A stretch of DNA of 7,545 nt from Cyclobacteriaceae bacterium (GTDB lineage Bacteria > Bacteroidota > Bacteroidia > Cytophagales > Cyclobacteriaceae). The stretch is from the NCBI GenBank assembly GCA_025455225.1, contig JALOMY010000235.1:1-7545 (forward strand), written 5' to 3'. Shown piece after piece: positions 7,471 through 7,545 of the stretch; position 1 is the stretch's first letter, and each line of letters starts with the position of its first letter. A program made the position numbers and the translations under genes. Below the pieces are notes generated by a model. That model saw only the letters and a program-made list of their open reading frames with translations. It searched no databases and was not told the origin of the DNA.

Positions 7471-7478
7471 TACTTTTG
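7471..7478 (+). promoter_or_regulatory. -7 promoter box TACTTTTG (Bacteroidota type) for the rightward gene
   Basis: TACTTTTG is an exact match to the TAnnTTTG -7 consensus of the Bacteroidota primary sigma factor, followed by TAGG. A transcription start would be expected a few bases after 7484, giving a very short leader to the TTG at 7496. The TTTG-type -33 element is not evident; the region upstream is AT-rich and holds the dyad at 7446-7460. On the opposite strand no equally good box was found for the sprE operon. Confidence 0.5.
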
Positions 7479-7495
7479 TAGGTTAAAATTGAATT

Positions 7496-7545
7496 TTGAA
7501 GCCCAAAAAGACATTATCCAACTGGCTTACCAACCGGTACCAGCT
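7496..7545 (+). CDS. N-terminal fragment of a divergently transcribed gene, possibly an M23-type peptidase
   Basis: From TTG 7496 the frame reads MKPKKTLSNWLTNRYQ to the window edge. An in-frame TGA at 7490 rules out a longer N-terminus, and the -7 box at 7471-7478 lies just upstream. The stretch T-L-S-N-W-L-T-N-R-Y recalls, from memory only, the cytoplasmic start of membrane-anchored M23 metallopeptidases of Bacteroidota, which cut peptidoglycan cross-links. With 16 residues this cannot be confirmed. A competing frame from TTG 7489 (MNFEAQKDIIQLAYQPVPA) is also open to the edge, so the choice of frame is uncertain. Confidence 0.35.
   Translation, partial: MKPKKTLSNWLTNRYQ

Overview
The window reads as chromosome from a gliding or T9SS-bearing member of the Bacteroidota, most likely the Cytophagales. 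This rests on recognisable GldN and SprE/PorW-type proteins (type IX secretion and gliding components restricted to that phylum), AT-leaning composition, weak or absent Shine-Dalgarno signals, and a TAnnTTTG-type -7 promoter box (TACTTTTG). No mobile element, CRISPR array, tRNA or rRNA was seen.

Layout from left to right: (1) the 3' part of gldN on the + strand, running off the left edge and carrying an apparent CBM5/12-like insertion; (2) a GNRA-capped hairpin terminator between gldN and the convergent uvrC, with the uvrC stop codon inside the stem; (3) three genes on the - strand, transcribed right to left: a TPR lipoprotein of the SprE/PorW type (4982-7417), a class A penicillin-binding protein (2576-4903) and uvrC (773-2569). 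The gaps are 78 bp (sprE to pbp) and 6 bp (pbp to uvrC), so they probably form one operon, perhaps with an internal promoter ahead of the PBP gene; (4) a short AT-rich divergent intergenic region with a 15-bp dyad and a -7 box firing rightward; (5) the first codons of a + strand gene that leaves the right edge.

How the genes fit together: GldN (PorN) is part of the periplasmic ring of the type IX secretion system, and PorW/SprE is the lipoprotein reported to connect that ring to the Sov translocon. Two physically linked T9SS parts are therefore encoded tail to tail here, with only uvrC and the cell-wall synthase gene between them. The PBP builds peptidoglycan, the layer the T9SS assembly has to span. 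UvrC is the nucleotide-excision-repair nuclease and looks like an operon passenger. I found no clearly novel system. The points most worth checking are the carbohydrate-binding-like module inside GldN, the undefined non-TPR segments of SprE, and the two palindromes in the intergenic regions.
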